Source: Phoronis australis (taxonomy: Eukaryota; Phoronida; Phoronidae). From it: a stretch of 61,006 nt of DNA. This document shows, one piece after another, positions 46,321 to 59,879 of the stretch; the first letter of the stretch is position 1, and every line of letters begins with the position of its first letter. Under the pieces are notes generated by a model, which was not told the DNA's origin, searched no databases, and saw nothing but the letters and a program-made list of their open reading frames with translations. Position numbers and translations under genes: made by a program. The stretch is from positions 202,777 to 263,782 of the forward strand of contig NMRA01000424.1 in assembly GCA_002633005.1 (NCBI GenBank), written 5' to 3'.

Positions 46321-48491
46321 TATTGCCAAACCAACCCAATAGCGTTTATATAATTTCCAACTGTCACGGCAATGTAACAAATTTATAAAACTATGAACAA
46401 CTAGCGCTAGCTACATGTACAGGTACATGCGTAGTGAAAAAATAACTATAGCAGTTACACGTCGCACAACAGATGGTCTTTTAAATCTTGAAAGTCTCCA
46501 GGACTAGACATGATATATCACATAATGCTGCAAGAGGCTAGTATACCACTATTCCATGCACTTAGAAATGCAACGTTCTTCAGAGCCAGTCTTTAATTAG
46601 GTTGTAGGCCTAATCTCAATATTTTAAGTAAGGCATGGTAATCTTTATACCTAAACCATTGGAGGATTCGTACCTTTTGAAACCGAAAATCTTAACATGC
46701 ATCCTCTCAAAAGATTGGATAGGCTAATTCTGTGTAATTTTGATTAACAAGGTATGCATAACAAAACAACCCGTATACTAATAGACGAAGACGGGTCTAT
46801 ATCGTCTGGTTGCCCGACTGGAAGGGGCGTTTTTATAGCCAATTTGTCATCTGCACCTTCATTAACCTTGTTGGTACATTCAGATATATTGAGCATGATG
46901 TGAACTGAGTACTACTAAACAGCGGCTCGCATCGACTAGGGACATGACAGAGGGAGAAACATAAAAACTGGTGCTTATTAATTTTTTTTAATTAAACATC
47001 TGCAATAGTTATTTTGAGTGGCGCTGGCTCACAGATTTTGCATCCACCGCCGCCGGAAGTTTTCAAGTAGTTAATCTAACGATTTCTTAGAATTTCTCGC
47101 CTTATTCAATTTAAATAACTCTCTCACATTATTCTCACCAGGAAGTACACTCGCGACGATATATTCAAAAGTATGTTTTTTACGTTTTGCGCATCATACA
47201 TGTACATATTGGAATTATGTCTCTTTTTCAATGTAGTTTAGTTCGACATTGATAGATAGATCAAAACGAAAAACAAATTCCCGAAAGAGTGAAGCGTCGC
47301 ATTAATTTCAAGACAAGTGTAATATATGGCAAAAGACACAGACCCACACTCTTCTACCTTTCCATGTGTGTCTTGAGCCCCGTGAATATTGGGAGTTCGG
47401 TATAGAAGTTCAATAGCTCATTTGAGAGTGCAAAACAGAGGGCCATTTTACCTGCGTATTATAGAGAATAAAGTTTCCGGTTACAAATGTTTTACACTCT
47501 TTGTTTCGCGGTCATGGCCACAATGTGGCAGCTTGAGACAACCTGGAGTAATAAAACTTATTGGTAGGTGAGTGCGTGAGGTTTCACACGAAGAGTGAAG
47601 CAATGACAAACATTGTAATTCATCAAACAATCATCACTTGAAACTATCCAATTAAAATACAGTATTAATCGACTCCACGATCTTCTTGAACGAATTGACA
47701 TGACGTAAGCTGCGGTTGGATGCATATTTATGCCATGCCCAAGACGCCTAGTGCACCATATTTCGAAAGATGTTTGCAGTTGCGCGAGCTCGGTGGTTCC
47801 AGTTTGGTTTTGTATCATCAGTGCTGCTCACGGTCTCTTTTGGCTTCCTGCAAGAGAAAAGTGGCATGACTGATAAGTACATCGATAGCAACGCTCGAGG
47901 ACACTTGGAAAAGGTAAAACAAACGGCGCGATTCAATTTGAATTAATGTTGAACCAAAAATGACACTGTGTTAGTGAAGTCTACATAAGTCAAAAACATG
48001 CATGGGTTCGGTTAAAGGTTTAGCTTAAATTTATCGCCAAATACGCTTAAGCGTTGAGCAAGGATTCTAAAAACACGCAATTGCTATTATAGCTTTCTAA
48101 GTTACCATTTTACATTCTTACGATGTAACCTTAAAATACGGTTTTGCCATGAATACATAAAAAATGGTTTAGTATAGTATAATGCACGAATTTGAAAACA
48201 ATTTTACAGTTTGGAGAAAATTGATAGTTTTGCAAAGTTTGAATTTAGAAATATTCCAAGTTACTGTATACTATGAATACGTGGAAACAAGAGGATGGAC
48301 AAAAATTCATTAAACGCAGTGTAAGAGTTTTGTATTCGAATACCTGCGTGGCAAACCAAAAATATTGCCGAAATGTAGTCAAAATCCTTTGTGAATAAAA
48401 CCACATTTACATGTCTTCACATTCGGGAAGGAAAAAGTATACAATAATTCCCAGCAGAGCAGTAGAATAGTTTCATGAGTTAAAATATGTA
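46321..48491. other. No feature recognised
   Basis: No coding or RNA feature supported. Confidence 0.35.
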
Positions 48492-51400
48492 CAGCACACA
48501 TCACGAATTTTTGTCCGACCGTTCGGAAATTGGTCAACGACGGGTTGTCGACCGGTCTACTAGCCGACCAGCAGCCGGCTAACAACGGTCGGCTAGGAGC
48601 CGTCTGCTGAGTCGCTTCTGTGGTCGGCAATTGGAACGGCTACGTGGTCGCCTAGCGTAGACGACCAATTCCGATTAAGCGAGTCCTTGGTCGGCAATTA
48701 CCATTTTATGACTTCGCGGGTGAAGTTTGGCCGAACAAAAGTTTAACTGTTTGCTGTTCGTTCACCAGTTGCAACTCCGGTCTTGATATCGGTTTATCAA
48801 CTTTTATTCAACTATTAAAGGGTGGAAAAATGGAATCAACCCACAAATACGAAGAGCGTGACATTACCCCAACGTAAACATTATGTTGAATTACTGACGG
48901 CTTGGTATAATTAAACGTTAAGTGATATCGCGGAAGCATAATGTCTGTCTCTTAGTATGAGACTTTTTATACAGTAAATTATACAGAAAAACAAGCAACA
49001 ATTTGAAATTTACAGTAAAATTGCACAAAAATAAGAATGTAACGCTTGCTGCTTTACGACCTCAAGTGTTTTCAGACCGCGGAATGATCACTGCAAGCAG
49101 CACGCATTCGCTCTCATCTGTTATTGCTTTTGATCATCACTTCACGACGCTGTACATGTATAATGCGCTTTACCACAGATAATTATTGTTTAGTTTTGCA
49201 TAATTTCTTAATATACTGGTACAGCAGTAGAACAAATGTTTATTTTAAACAATTGTTTTAACGGCATAGCGCAGAGATTAAGATCATGGGAGCATGAAAA
49301 CGGATTTGTTGTCACTTTCGGAGTATTTTTTTTTCAAAGCTAGAGCCTTCCTATCTAGCCAGCTAGCTGTATGAAGGCTAAAGTCAAAATACAGCAAGAT
49401 GTCACAAGTGTATTGAGCTTCGAAAGACCTCGAAATTGCACACATCCTGACTAAATACACTCGTCACCTCGTCGTGAGGCATGTATCAATACGAGCTAAA
49501 GACCGGCGGGTGTGCATGCAAAATCTGGAACTCGATTGACATTCACCTTGCCCGGTAAGGCCGTTTAAGCGAAAAATATCCGACGTCATTTCCTTGTTTA
49601 ATTCTCTGCATTGGTAACAATGAAATGTACGTCGTCCTTTTGAAAGAAGAACATTCGTGACACGGGCTACTTCCAGAATTTTTTTCGACATCACCCATTA
49701 GATGATGACATCATCGCGGCAAAATTTCTTCTAAAATTCGGTTTAAAAAATTCCAAAAACATATAATGAATTGAAACCAATTCTAATCATTTGTTGTGAC
49801 GTTTACGCAACATCGATGGAGAACGTTTGATTGAAGAATCTGGGAAAAAGAAACTGGCTAATAGGTGACGCAATATTTCATTGCGCCGAAAGTCGACGCA
49901 AAAGAGAACACCACAATTTTAGCAGCAGAATAATTTTAGAAAAGTAATTTTTGCAACGCCGGTAAATAATTTAGTATACTCAAGGAAGATTTTATTCGGT
50001 CAGTATTTACCCACAACGGCGCAAAGTTTATGTTTAATTTAATAAGACAGCTTCACACCAAGGTCGAGGCCTTTGGAGTAAGAACACAATACTTAGCGTT
50101 TCGCATCTACTCCGAGGGGTATAAGTTACATTTATTTACGTGTCATTACAAACTTCTCCTGTTGATAGTTTCTTTCTCACAAAAGCGGTCTTCGATCTGA
50201 TGTAGAATCTGGACTATTGTATGTAGTGTTTGTCCTATCATTTTAGTTCACGTTCTTTCCGAAAATTATCTAAACCAGTGTTTGTTTTCAAAGCAGGACA
50301 ACAATTGTGATCAGATACATGTATAAAAGTGAATGGCTTATTGTACGAGTACGTGCTATTTACAGTTATGAGATAAAATTCAACCGATATTACAATATAC
50401 GTATGCCTACTAGCGTGCTCCGAGTCAGTGATGCTGTAATCAGTATGCCGTAAACATTGTTTATCTAAATTTTGAAGACGTGTTGATTAGTGCAGGGTCC
50501 TGACAACACACGACTGATTTTTGAAAACAGAACTCTTTCTTTACGCGAATACGTTTTCAGCCCACGCATACATTTGATGTACGACGTGGGTACCGACTCT
50601 CTGAATGCTTCGTTAAACATATTAATTTTTGAAAAAGCCCTCAAAAGTGGACTTTTTAAAACACCATGTGGGCCGTATTCGCCAGTGTAGAAAAGCGAAA
50701 TGAACAGATTTGCACACACTGCTCAAAGCACTTTTGTGGACATACGGAAACGTCAAAGTCTCTGTCTTACAACGCTCTATACGCTTGGCATTTCTGATGA
50801 AGCGCTCTCATGCTGGAAATCTTTTAAAAGATTAAGCGCTGTTTCAAAAATTATTGTAGGTGTTCTTACAGCTGAACACAGAAGAATTGTACTGCACCTT
50901 AGTTTATTTTCTATCATTTTTCGGCATCGCAATCGCTTGACCAAAGATTCACGCACATACATGTATGCCGTGTAGAGACAAATACCTCTTTACCACATAT
51001 TCACACCTTCCCGTTCAAAATTGTTTCATTTTACATAATTTGTTGTTGAAAGAAAATATTAATTCTTTGAAACAACGTGAACGAAGAAGTGATACATATA
51101 ACAAGCGCAGATTTTAACGTCATCGATGCACTAAAAACGGAATGCGCAAAGCTAGATTTGGTTGTATCCTCAACAAAGGTTGGTCCGTGTTTGATGTCAC
51201 TGTCTAAGTTCGTGGAAATTGTAACAATATGATTTCGAAGCTAGAGCCATAGAAGTCCGTGGGTTTAGGGCATACTGGCCGTGAAGTTCGCGTAGGCTGC
51301 AAGGGTTACTCAAATGAAAATAAAAACCCCGCTGTGCGAGCTCTTCGGTGTAAGAAGTCACTCACTATCCCATCATCATGGGCACGTGATAGGAGACCCG

Positions 51401-51989
51401 TGGGGTAGTTTAAATATGCAAAAAGATGCAGGCAGTTCTGCGTAACACAAACATAAAACAAATGTGGGCGAAGACTGTCAAAAAAGCTGGGTTTACAAAA
51501 TGACTAAGGCGTTGTATCGACCGGGAAGCAACCAATCTAATGCAGCTCGTTAACGTTAGGATGCAAATTAAACATCAAATGTAAAGAAAAAATTCACGTT
51601 TTTTATCCAAAACTTGTTGCACTGTCCATAATTCAATACTACCACTTGCCTTCAACCTTCGAATTAGTGGTGTTACACAACCGATGCGAACTCATGTAAC
51701 TGAGACAGTAAAACCAGGTTAATTTATTTGACCCCGTGCTAAGACGAATATGCATCGACACGCAAAGTGATATCAGTCTGACAACCTATTACGCAACTGC
51801 TACTCTAGCTTAAACATAGCAGCCGACCAGCTGGTCGGCTGATGGCCGGTCGGGTGAAGGGTCGGGTGAAGGGTCGGCTGGGGAGTATCCGTATGAGTCG
51901 GCACTGCGGCCGGCTACCGGTCGGCTAATTTTGAGCGGAATAGTCGGCTAATTTGCGACCGGTCGGACAAAAATTCGTGATGTGTGCTG
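48492..51989. mobile_element. DNA transposon with TIRs and GGTCGGC-rich subterminal blocks
   Basis: The left end starts CAGCACACATCACGAATTTT and continues TGTCCGACCG; the right end is its exact reverse complement for the first 29 bases. Inside each end lies a 150-230 bp block dense in GCCGACC/GGTCGGC and the palindrome ACCGGT. A third end of the family is at 60831. CAG...CTG termini with clustered subterminal motifs suggest a hAT-like element. The 3 kb interior shows no transposase. Flanks show no clear target duplication, so the two ends might also belong to separate copies. Confidence 0.65.
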
Positions 51990-53414
51990 CCTCAAAACCT
52001 GGAATATAATCTGTAAATTAAGCTACAATTTGGTTTCATGCAAATGGTGACCTAAGAATTCCAGGCCCGCTTCACCTAAAATTCACTGTAAATTATAGGT
52101 TTTGAAGGTCTTAGGGCTATAACAGATTGAATTCTCAATATGTATTCGGACACCGTAGCCATTTTGAGCTAGCCATTAACACAGTTCAAGTTAAATCCTA
52201 ACTTCAAAAGAATTTTGTATTAGGCTAACCAGATAGTCTTGCAAAGCCTTAGTATTGAAAGTTTTTGTCACGATTTAAACACATTTACCCTGTTATTTAT
52301 ACTCAAAGTTACTTTAGCTAGTCTGTATTTTCCAAATGAGTTGTCACAGCAACTCCAGCCGAATTACGACTTTTCCAGTAAATTGTCGTGTCCGGGAAGC
52401 AAATCAAACACAAGTAAGCGTTTTTGCATTTCTTGTGAGGAGCTCACTGTTCTGGTATAAAAATTGTTTTGTTTGTTGAAGCATTGCCATGTATGCGTGT
52501 TCTTTTTTTCCATTTTACATTTTTAACGACCAGTTAAGCCGGTGCACATTTGCTGCCAAATGCACTTAAAATCTGTTACAAGTCCTGGAAGTCAGTTAGG
52601 TCTCCCTTTTTTGCATATACATGTCATGGTTTTATCAGTTTTTACCACCATTATTTCAAACTGGATTGACATTATAGGAACAAAGACATTTCTTTCAGCT
52701 TTTAGCTGTTCAAAACACGTTAGTATGCCGTCACCTTTTAAATTATGCCTCCCCCCTTCTCAAATGCAATATTTTGATCTTGAACTGGCAAAATCTGTCA
52801 AACTACTTGCAAATAAATGCGTGCCTTTATTTCCTTCCACCACAATGTCTTAAAGAAATTGACATTCGTAACTAAGGTGAAAGACAGAACCTGTAGGCAT
52901 CAGAAACTTTGGTTATGCTCCTTTTGTCTGGACAATTAGCCATGACTCCAAGGAATTAAAACTCTGGCTTAAATAGATCAAACCATGGTGTTCTATCAAA
53001 TTGGCTTCCGAATTATCCGTGAAAAAATGTTATTGTCGTTTTTTCCTGAATGAATGCTATCAATATTTGCCAAAACACGATGTCATCCTTTCCTTTGTGC
53101 TTACAGGGTACAAAAAGAGGTCAGTTTACGGTAATGTCGGACACACAATTGGGTGTGACCTGTGAGTGCCAAAAATATTGCAATAACGGTTTAACAATAA
53201 AAACGTGTTTCCTGATCTTGAAATCTCCGTTCGTCTGAAGTTTAAATTGTATGGTGAACATTTTGGCTATACCAAGATACTGGTTATGTTAAAAATAATG
53301 GAATACATCTATAAATTCGAGCTGGCACATTTAATAGAATTTCATTAAAAAAAATCCGAGAAAGAAGGAGTAAAGTAAATGAGCCGTTTTTCCCCGTGTG
53401 ACCAATACGGCTGT
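51990..53414. other. Two anonymous plus ORFs, no gene supported
   Basis: ORFs at 52239-52460 and 52542-52853 (the second 103 codons, ending SVKLLANKCVPLFPSTTMS) have no recognisable domain, signal or splice logic. Either decayed coding sequence or chance. Confidence 0.2.
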
Positions 53415-53580
53415 GACATTTTAAAAAATATATATAGGTACTGTAAATCAAACAACGAAAATGGATCAACTGAAATTTTGGGGTATAATAACATCCTTCA
53501 TCAACAGAAATAGAAAGAAAGTAAAACGAAACACTACATGACAACTTACATTTATGATGTTGCGTAATGAATATTTCGCG
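53415..53580 (+). repeat. Dispersed repeat copy (family of 22474 and 23445)
   Basis: AAATATATATAGGTA, then AAATCAAACAACGAAAATGG, ATCAACTGAAATTTT and GTATAATAACATCC match 23480-23410 on the minus strand and 22474-22530 on the plus strand. Confidence 0.6.
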
Positions 53581-54993
53581 AAATTGTTACATTTTACAGC
53601 GTATCAGGGCACTGCTGCTGTATTTTGACGTACCCCCACCATGAGTTAGACATGACTTAAGTAGCCGAGTGTGGTTTTGAGAGATACAAAATACTTCAGA
53701 AACACATGGTTTCAGTGTGAGCACCAGGAGATGCGACGTAGTTTACAAACAATTGAAAATGCGATTAATGGTTTCGTCATATGGAAAGAACAGAAAAATT
53801 GTGGCCTATAAATAGTCAATTTTGTATAAAGAACCAGAAGAAGAATCAAAAACAATTGCCGAACATAACAACAACGCGTATACAAAACGATGATAAGGGC
53901 ACATAGCCAGAATTTTGGTGGGGATGGTTCAAATTTCCAGAACGGCGGACATTTAAAACGTCGACACTGTAGAGTTTTGGCAAGAACCCTGGCGCAGTTT
54001 AATTAGGGGTATTGGGAATCTTTTACAGAGCTATGAGTCTCAGCTCCATGTTCTTGAGATGACACCCTTGCTAGTAAACAATTCTTCTCAAATTCGGATG
54101 TGATATGGTCAGGAAAGAGTGTTACTCCTTGCCAAACCTTCATATTAGTCCTAATTAAATGAATGATTGCACCTTATTACAAACACTGATGAAAACTCTT
54201 CGTCGTAAAATGACTTAAAATGTTGTAGTTGGTTGTATTTTGCTTGTAAACTATTCTGAATATTCACTACTACTCAAGTGTAATTTTTATACTTTTCCAC
54301 GCAAAAAACTAAACAATGCTTCGGTTGCTAGATGCACTCAGTGGTGTACCTATGATCATTGCCAGCGCAGACGAAATGGCCCGCATATCAGACGAATATT
54401 GGAAATGAGTACAGTGTGTACGTACTTGCATTTTAAAGATATGATGCGGCAATAATGATGAATAATCACCCACAATATATTAATCAAATCCATGTCAAGA
54501 TAGATCGTTTCACAGAGTGACTCAGCTTCATCCCCCCAGAACCACGTGCACAGCCAGCGTAACTAAGTGTTGTTAGTGGGCTACCACGTGCCTGTCGGTC
54601 TTCACGAAGTCAAAGAGTCCCATTCAGTCTTCACAAATTTAAAACTGCCTTTGGTCACCGCATGTCTGACCTGATGTCGACTTTGCTTGAGATCAAGTCG
54701 TTCGATTCAAGAATCACGATTGGCAGTGGCTGGAACTGCACGAGTTCATTTTTAAACAAAGTAATTATAGTTATAAGAAATCTTCAACATTTGCACACTA
54801 AATTGACAACAATACTAAACTTTGTCAATGTCAGTTTCAACTCAGCGGAGAAATGACTGTCAAACTTATGGCTTCTGAATTGTGGACATTCGATGGAATA
54901 GCGACTTCCAAGTAGTTTCCATCAAATGTGTTGCTTGTCGCCGAAACTGCGTACCATTGGCACTAATTCACAAGAGAAGACTTTGTCATTGAC
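53581..54993. other. No feature recognised
   Basis: AT-rich, with short ORFs of no resemblance to known proteins. Confidence 0.35.
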
Positions 54994-55899
54994 TGTCAGA
55001 ATCAATATTTATTAAGTAATTAGTAAGAATAGATCCATTTTAAGTTAGCCAACGTGTGTGCGTATGTACTTTTAAATCATGGGGCAGACTTGTTGACATG
55101 TACATGTACTTTAACGTCAAAATCTATTTTTACACGGTGTTTACAACTTTTGGTTCTGGGGTCAAAGTTCTCTAGAGATTCTAGAAAATTCTGAGAACTA
55201 ATTTTAATAGCCAATACTATGCGTGGATAAGATCATGTGGTTATTATTGGCCAATCACTAAATAAGTATAATGTTACATTATGGGCTGAAATCAACAAGA
55301 TAATCAGATGCACTACAGTGGTTGAAGCCTAAAGACTTGCTACAGTGTACAGAGGAAATTGTACGACAGAGCCATATCGTGGAAGATTTTAGAAAGGATC
55401 TTGGCAAGGGCAAGGGTTAACGAACAGGAAGTTAACTAAGAGCTTGTCACTTGCACCGTGCTTAGTACGACGCTACCTGAAGTGTTGCGTCACCAGCCAG
55501 AGACTGTGACCAGCAAGAAGAATCGCGGGTAGAAGAAATTGCCTGCAAGTGTTGCATAACCAGAGACGGTGACCAGGAAGTACACTGTCAATATACAGTG
55601 TGTGTGTAGTTCGAAGATTCACCAACAGGACAGACATCTAACAAGTGGAGAGTCCTAGCTTGGCTAGCAGATAAGACATTTGATTATTTGTGTTGATTGA
55701 TTAAAGTAATCTTTAAAGAGGGCGCTAGTGTAGTTACGTTCCTTTGTAGTTGATTAGTTAATTAACAACAGGTTTCACTTGTCTAATTAGAGATTTTCAT
55801 ACAATAAAATAATTACTGGATTTGATTATTCACACTCCGTCTACGCACAGTATCAAAGCATAGCTACACTTTAAACAAACACACAAGCAATCTCTGACA
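54994..55899 (+). mobile_element. Solo LTR, copy 2 (906 bp), plus orientation
   Basis: Runs from TGTCAGAATCAATATTTATT to AAGCAATCTCTGACA, so the ends are TG...CA with a 7-bp inverted terminus TGTCAGA/TCTGACA. A perfect 5-bp duplication TTGAC flanks it (54989-54993 and 55900-55904). The body matches 33268-34163 in reverse, e.g. GAAGATTCACCAACAGGACA. An AATAAA-type signal lies near 55803. No internal genes. Confidence 0.92.
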
Positions 55900-55904
55900 T
55901 TGAC

Positions 55905-57911
55905 CAACTATTTAGTTGGACTAGACCTACTTTTCCCAAATAATAAGATTATGCTCGTCAGCTTTTCTCAGTGCAAGAAAACAAAGTAGTTAAATGTTTG
56001 ATTTTTGATCAACGACGGGTGACTACCAATAGAGAGTCTACCGTCGGCGTGCACTGAATTTAAAAGGAGGAGGCGACGCACACGCGTGTATATGCATACA
56101 GTAGATGTCAATCCACCAATCCACATACAAAGAGTACATTGGAAAGACTACGTATTTGGCGATCACTTTCTATTCCAAATTTGAAAATGCCTGTACTTTG
56201 CGTACCTTTCCAGCAAGTGTAGTAAAATAGCAGATAACAAACTTATGTTCTGCTGTTTTTTCTTGGTCGATTTTAAAGCATTTACACCGGAGTACTTTTT
56301 GGGAGTTCTTTCCCACTATTTAGTTCAAGTCCCTTGTTACGCTGTGTTTTAGTCACCACACGTGTTCAAAGCCGACGGGTAACATAAAACATTCTCTAAT
56401 CTTCTGTGCGATCCTGTCATCTACATTAACACCATTCAGGCAAAGTTGTCCAAGTATGACCTGCCGATTACGAGAAATGCCCTGAACCAGAAGCAAATTC
56501 AAAATTATTACTAACTTAATTATCACTGTAGATAGTAACCCAGTAGCTGGAACAATTGAGTTGTTGCCCATCTCCTGTGTGTCTTTAAATTTAAAAGACA
56601 GGCTGGGGATGGAAATTTCGATCGAACCCCCTTAAACCCTAGGCATTGGGCTTGTGATATCAATCCTTTTCAAGGACAACATGACCGCCAATCAGGAATC
56701 GTTCCTTAGCTGATGCATAGGATCTCAATTCACGGAACTCAACGGGATTAGTGAACGATTTCCTGATATCGCCCAAGGTACAAAACTGTGTCCAAAAATG
56801 CTTTTAGATTCATAACAGAAAGGAGATGAAAACTATTCTATGTTAAATATGATTTACTGTGGTATATATTTCCAAATGTTTGGACTAGATTTCCCTATGA
56901 GGTAAAGTCTTTAAGCATTCGTTCGGACTGGCTATCAGACTGTCGAGCGATTTTCTTCGACGAAAGTTTATGGGAACCAGGTTTTTATCTTATACACAAA
57001 ATTGCTATTAATTGTTCACCCATTTCGTGTTCCATGTTTGTAACTTGTCATCAGCCTCTGTATATGTTATGAATACCTACAGAAATCTGCTGAGTACCCT
57101 AACGATTTTCAAAAAGACGATGTAGACAAAACTTTTGACGCAACAAACGCTTGACGTAATGAAAAACGGATTTTAGACAAATAGTTCAACTTCATCTAAG
57201 ATTTTTCTATTGGGAATTAAATGTCAAATTTATGCAGCCTTAGAGCTTCTGATCGAGAGAGTGTGTCCAGATTACAGTAGTAAAAGAAAATAACTCATTG
57301 TCAGGTGGCGGTCTGTACACTATTTTTGGCGCAAATTACAGTCATAAAAACGAATTACCTGAACACCTGTAACTGTTCAAGTTTGAAACAAATTTATTCG
57401 AACCGAATCAAATGAAGATTTTTGCATTGATGCTATGTTAGAAAAACAGTTTCTATGTAAGGAATTGTTAACAACTGAACTTGCATTAGGGAATTATTAA
57501 GTTTACGAGGTTCTTCAGATTTTGTGTGTTCAGGGATAGAAATTTGTGTCGCGATCATGGAAAAAATTGAATTCAGTGAGTACATAGTTTTGCTGTCACT
57601 CTCATTGAATCAATTGGGCAGTTTCTTTTACAGACACGACAAAGAACAAAATGTGACCCTATACCATTGGTTACTGATTACCTACTCCTATTTTTATGTG
57701 GAAGTTAGTAAAAAAAAATGTTTCAATTACTTCATCTGAAATAACGCACTTGATGAACTTTAGGCCTACAGTCTCTTTAGTATTGCACTGGATCAGCCCG
57801 CTGTTCCAATTTCCGATGTTTCCCCATCTCAATATTTCACAATTTCTGTGTTCACCAGTTGCAATGTTCTCCGCTTCTATATTTCCCGTAGGCACGAGAG
57901 ATCTGCTTCCG
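55905..57911. other. No feature recognised
   Basis: No supported gene. Overlapping ORFs on both strands at 57.5-57.98 kb are chance or shadow frames. Confidence 0.35.
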
Positions 57912-58530
57912 AAATTTACTTGGTTTTCCAATCGGATCAAGGGAACCCAGTTTCCGGGTCAAAGGTCATTAAGTGCAAAGTGATTTTTGAGCTAGACCTT
58001 TCATATTCATGCATATGGTTACCATTCATATAGGAAGTTCAGTTACAAACTTTGGGTTCACTAGGCGCAAATTTGGGGTCATTAAGTGGAGTTTTCTGTT
58101 AAATTTAAGACATATCCAATGAGCTTGTACTTAAATGATGCATTAGGGAGAGCAATAACATTCATGGTGGTTAAATCAATTGCCGATCAAATGCTATTGA
58201 TCACATGGATGTGACTCAAAATGCACCAGATTGACCCGGAATGGATCAAGGAGTGCATTCCATCAAATTGCTTCTTCTCCTACAGGTTTTTGGATAGACT
58301 CTCCGAAGTTTGTTAACAAGCAGGCACTACAGATCTGTATACGAAATTTATGTGGCATTGAAATCGGATCAAGGGTGCCGAGTTTCCGGGTCAAAGGTCA
58401 TTAAGTGCAAAAGTGATTTTTGAGCTAGACCTTTCATAATCACGTATATAGTTTTCATTCGTAAAGAAACTTCAGTCACCAACTTTGAGGTCATTAGGTG
58501 CAGCTGTGTGGTACTTAGGTGCAGTTTTCC
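57912..58530. repeat. Duplicated ~190-bp segment, offset 432 bp
   Basis: ATCGGATCAAGGG, GTTTCCGGGTCAAAGGTCAT, TAAGTGCAAA and TTTTTGAGCTAGACCTTTCA at 57931-58010 recur in the same direction from 58363. The spacer also contains partial copies of the GGTCATTA(A/G)GTG phrase. Confidence 0.8.
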
Positions 58531-59085
58531 GTTGATATTCTTACTCTTCCCTCTTGCTCTTTCATAGTTACTAGGGACATCTCTCTCTCTTTCACACAAA
58601 GTATGCAACTTCTATGCAATGTAATGCCCCTACACTTCACTATGTACATGCATACACCACGCTCAGAGTTGTAAGTGCGCTTACGCAATTGCGTTTCAGT
58701 TTATATTGTAATTACTGAGTAATCGGGGTTTCAGTTGCAGCCGATATAATACTGAGTAAATGGAAACTGAGACAGAACTGGCATACAAATAACAGATGTT
58801 AAGACTGAGACCTGAATGCGTGTTGAGTGTTCTTTACACTGCTACACTTGCATTATTTAAACTATTTTCAGAAAGTTTGATGATCTTCCCTACTAACCTC
58901 GTCGAGTCGACAATGCCCTATCTTTTAAACATTACATATCAGCAAGGTCACTGTTGAAGTAGTGCGGGAGGTGAATACGGAAAGCATCATTACATGGCCG
59001 TATTTCCTTCGACAGATTCAAAGCGTATGGGATAAATGCATTTATCGTATGTACGTGACACTATGGTTATAAAATGTTTGTCGTA

Positions 59086-59871
59086 TTACCTGCGGTATTT
59101 CTTGGGTGCAGAACCAGCGTCGATACACTCGGGGCAGACCCATAGATGCTCGGCTTTCCACGTCATCAAGTCAGACAAGGTCGTTTGACTAACCCCTCCG
59201 ACCAACTGCTGATTACACAATCGCCTTCCCAGGCCATGCAACCGGCTATAAACACCACAGCCTCTCTCATGTCTAAACAGTTGCATTCTGTCAATTTCAA
59301 CTCCATTCTCCCGTGGCTCCAGCGCTCTAAGTTATCCGAGAATCTCACTCTCTCCCAATTTGAGGCCACCCTGTATTGGTGCATTTTCCGCTAACGTGTC
59401 AGGTTTCTCATTTCCGTTGACACCGGCATGCCCAATGGAGAATATCCAAGTCAGCTTTGTCAGTCCACTATTTTATAAATGCAGCAACCCGTCGGGTTGG
59501 AGATATCCGATTTCGAATTTTCCCAGCATGCTCTGAGAGTCTGTCACAATAACTACCCAGGTATGAGTTTAACTGTAGCCAAGACGTGCCTTTTCAGCAG
59601 CAACCTTCTCCATCGCCAAACTACATGTACATGTCGTGAGCTCATATGCCACACCATTTTCTGCTACTGTCTTGCCATCCACATTGACTACATAGCCCCA
59701 TCCATATATTTCTCCTCTTTTAACCGATCCATCAGTTTGTGGTATAATATGAAAGAACTGCAGTTCCGTATTTCTTGCGCATTCATTACCAAAATGCCTA
59801 ATGTGCACATAATACACTGCAGTTGCTGATGGTATATAAAGCATCGCTTTTGGACTCTGCACTATGGGCAA
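59086..59871 (-). pseudogene. Non-LTR retrotransposon RNase H domain, decayed
   Basis: On the minus strand TDGSVKRGEIYGWGYVVN (first catalytic Asp), AMEK (second-position Glu), VTDSQSML (Asp) and IFSIGHAGVNGNEKPDTLAE (His and Asp) give the full RNase H order. They lie in a single frame broken by three TAA stops. After a frame change a tail reads SRLHGLGRRLCNQQLVGG and ends VCPECIDAG. No reverse transcriptase upstream. RNase H would remove RNA from the RNA-DNA hybrid in a live element. Confidence 0.85.
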
Positions 59872-59879
59872 TGTTTTCG

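Noticed and set aside
48379-48630. Minus ORF of 83 codons (MPTTEATQQTAPSRP...)
   Set aside because: Runs through the GGTCGGC-rich transposon end; its composition reflects the repeat.
33268-55899. Giant (22.6 kb) Polinton/Maverick-like element with ~900-bp terminal inverted repeats
   Set aside because: Each arm has its own TG...CA ends and its own, different 5-bp target duplication, and no polymerase, integrase or capsid reading frame lies between them.
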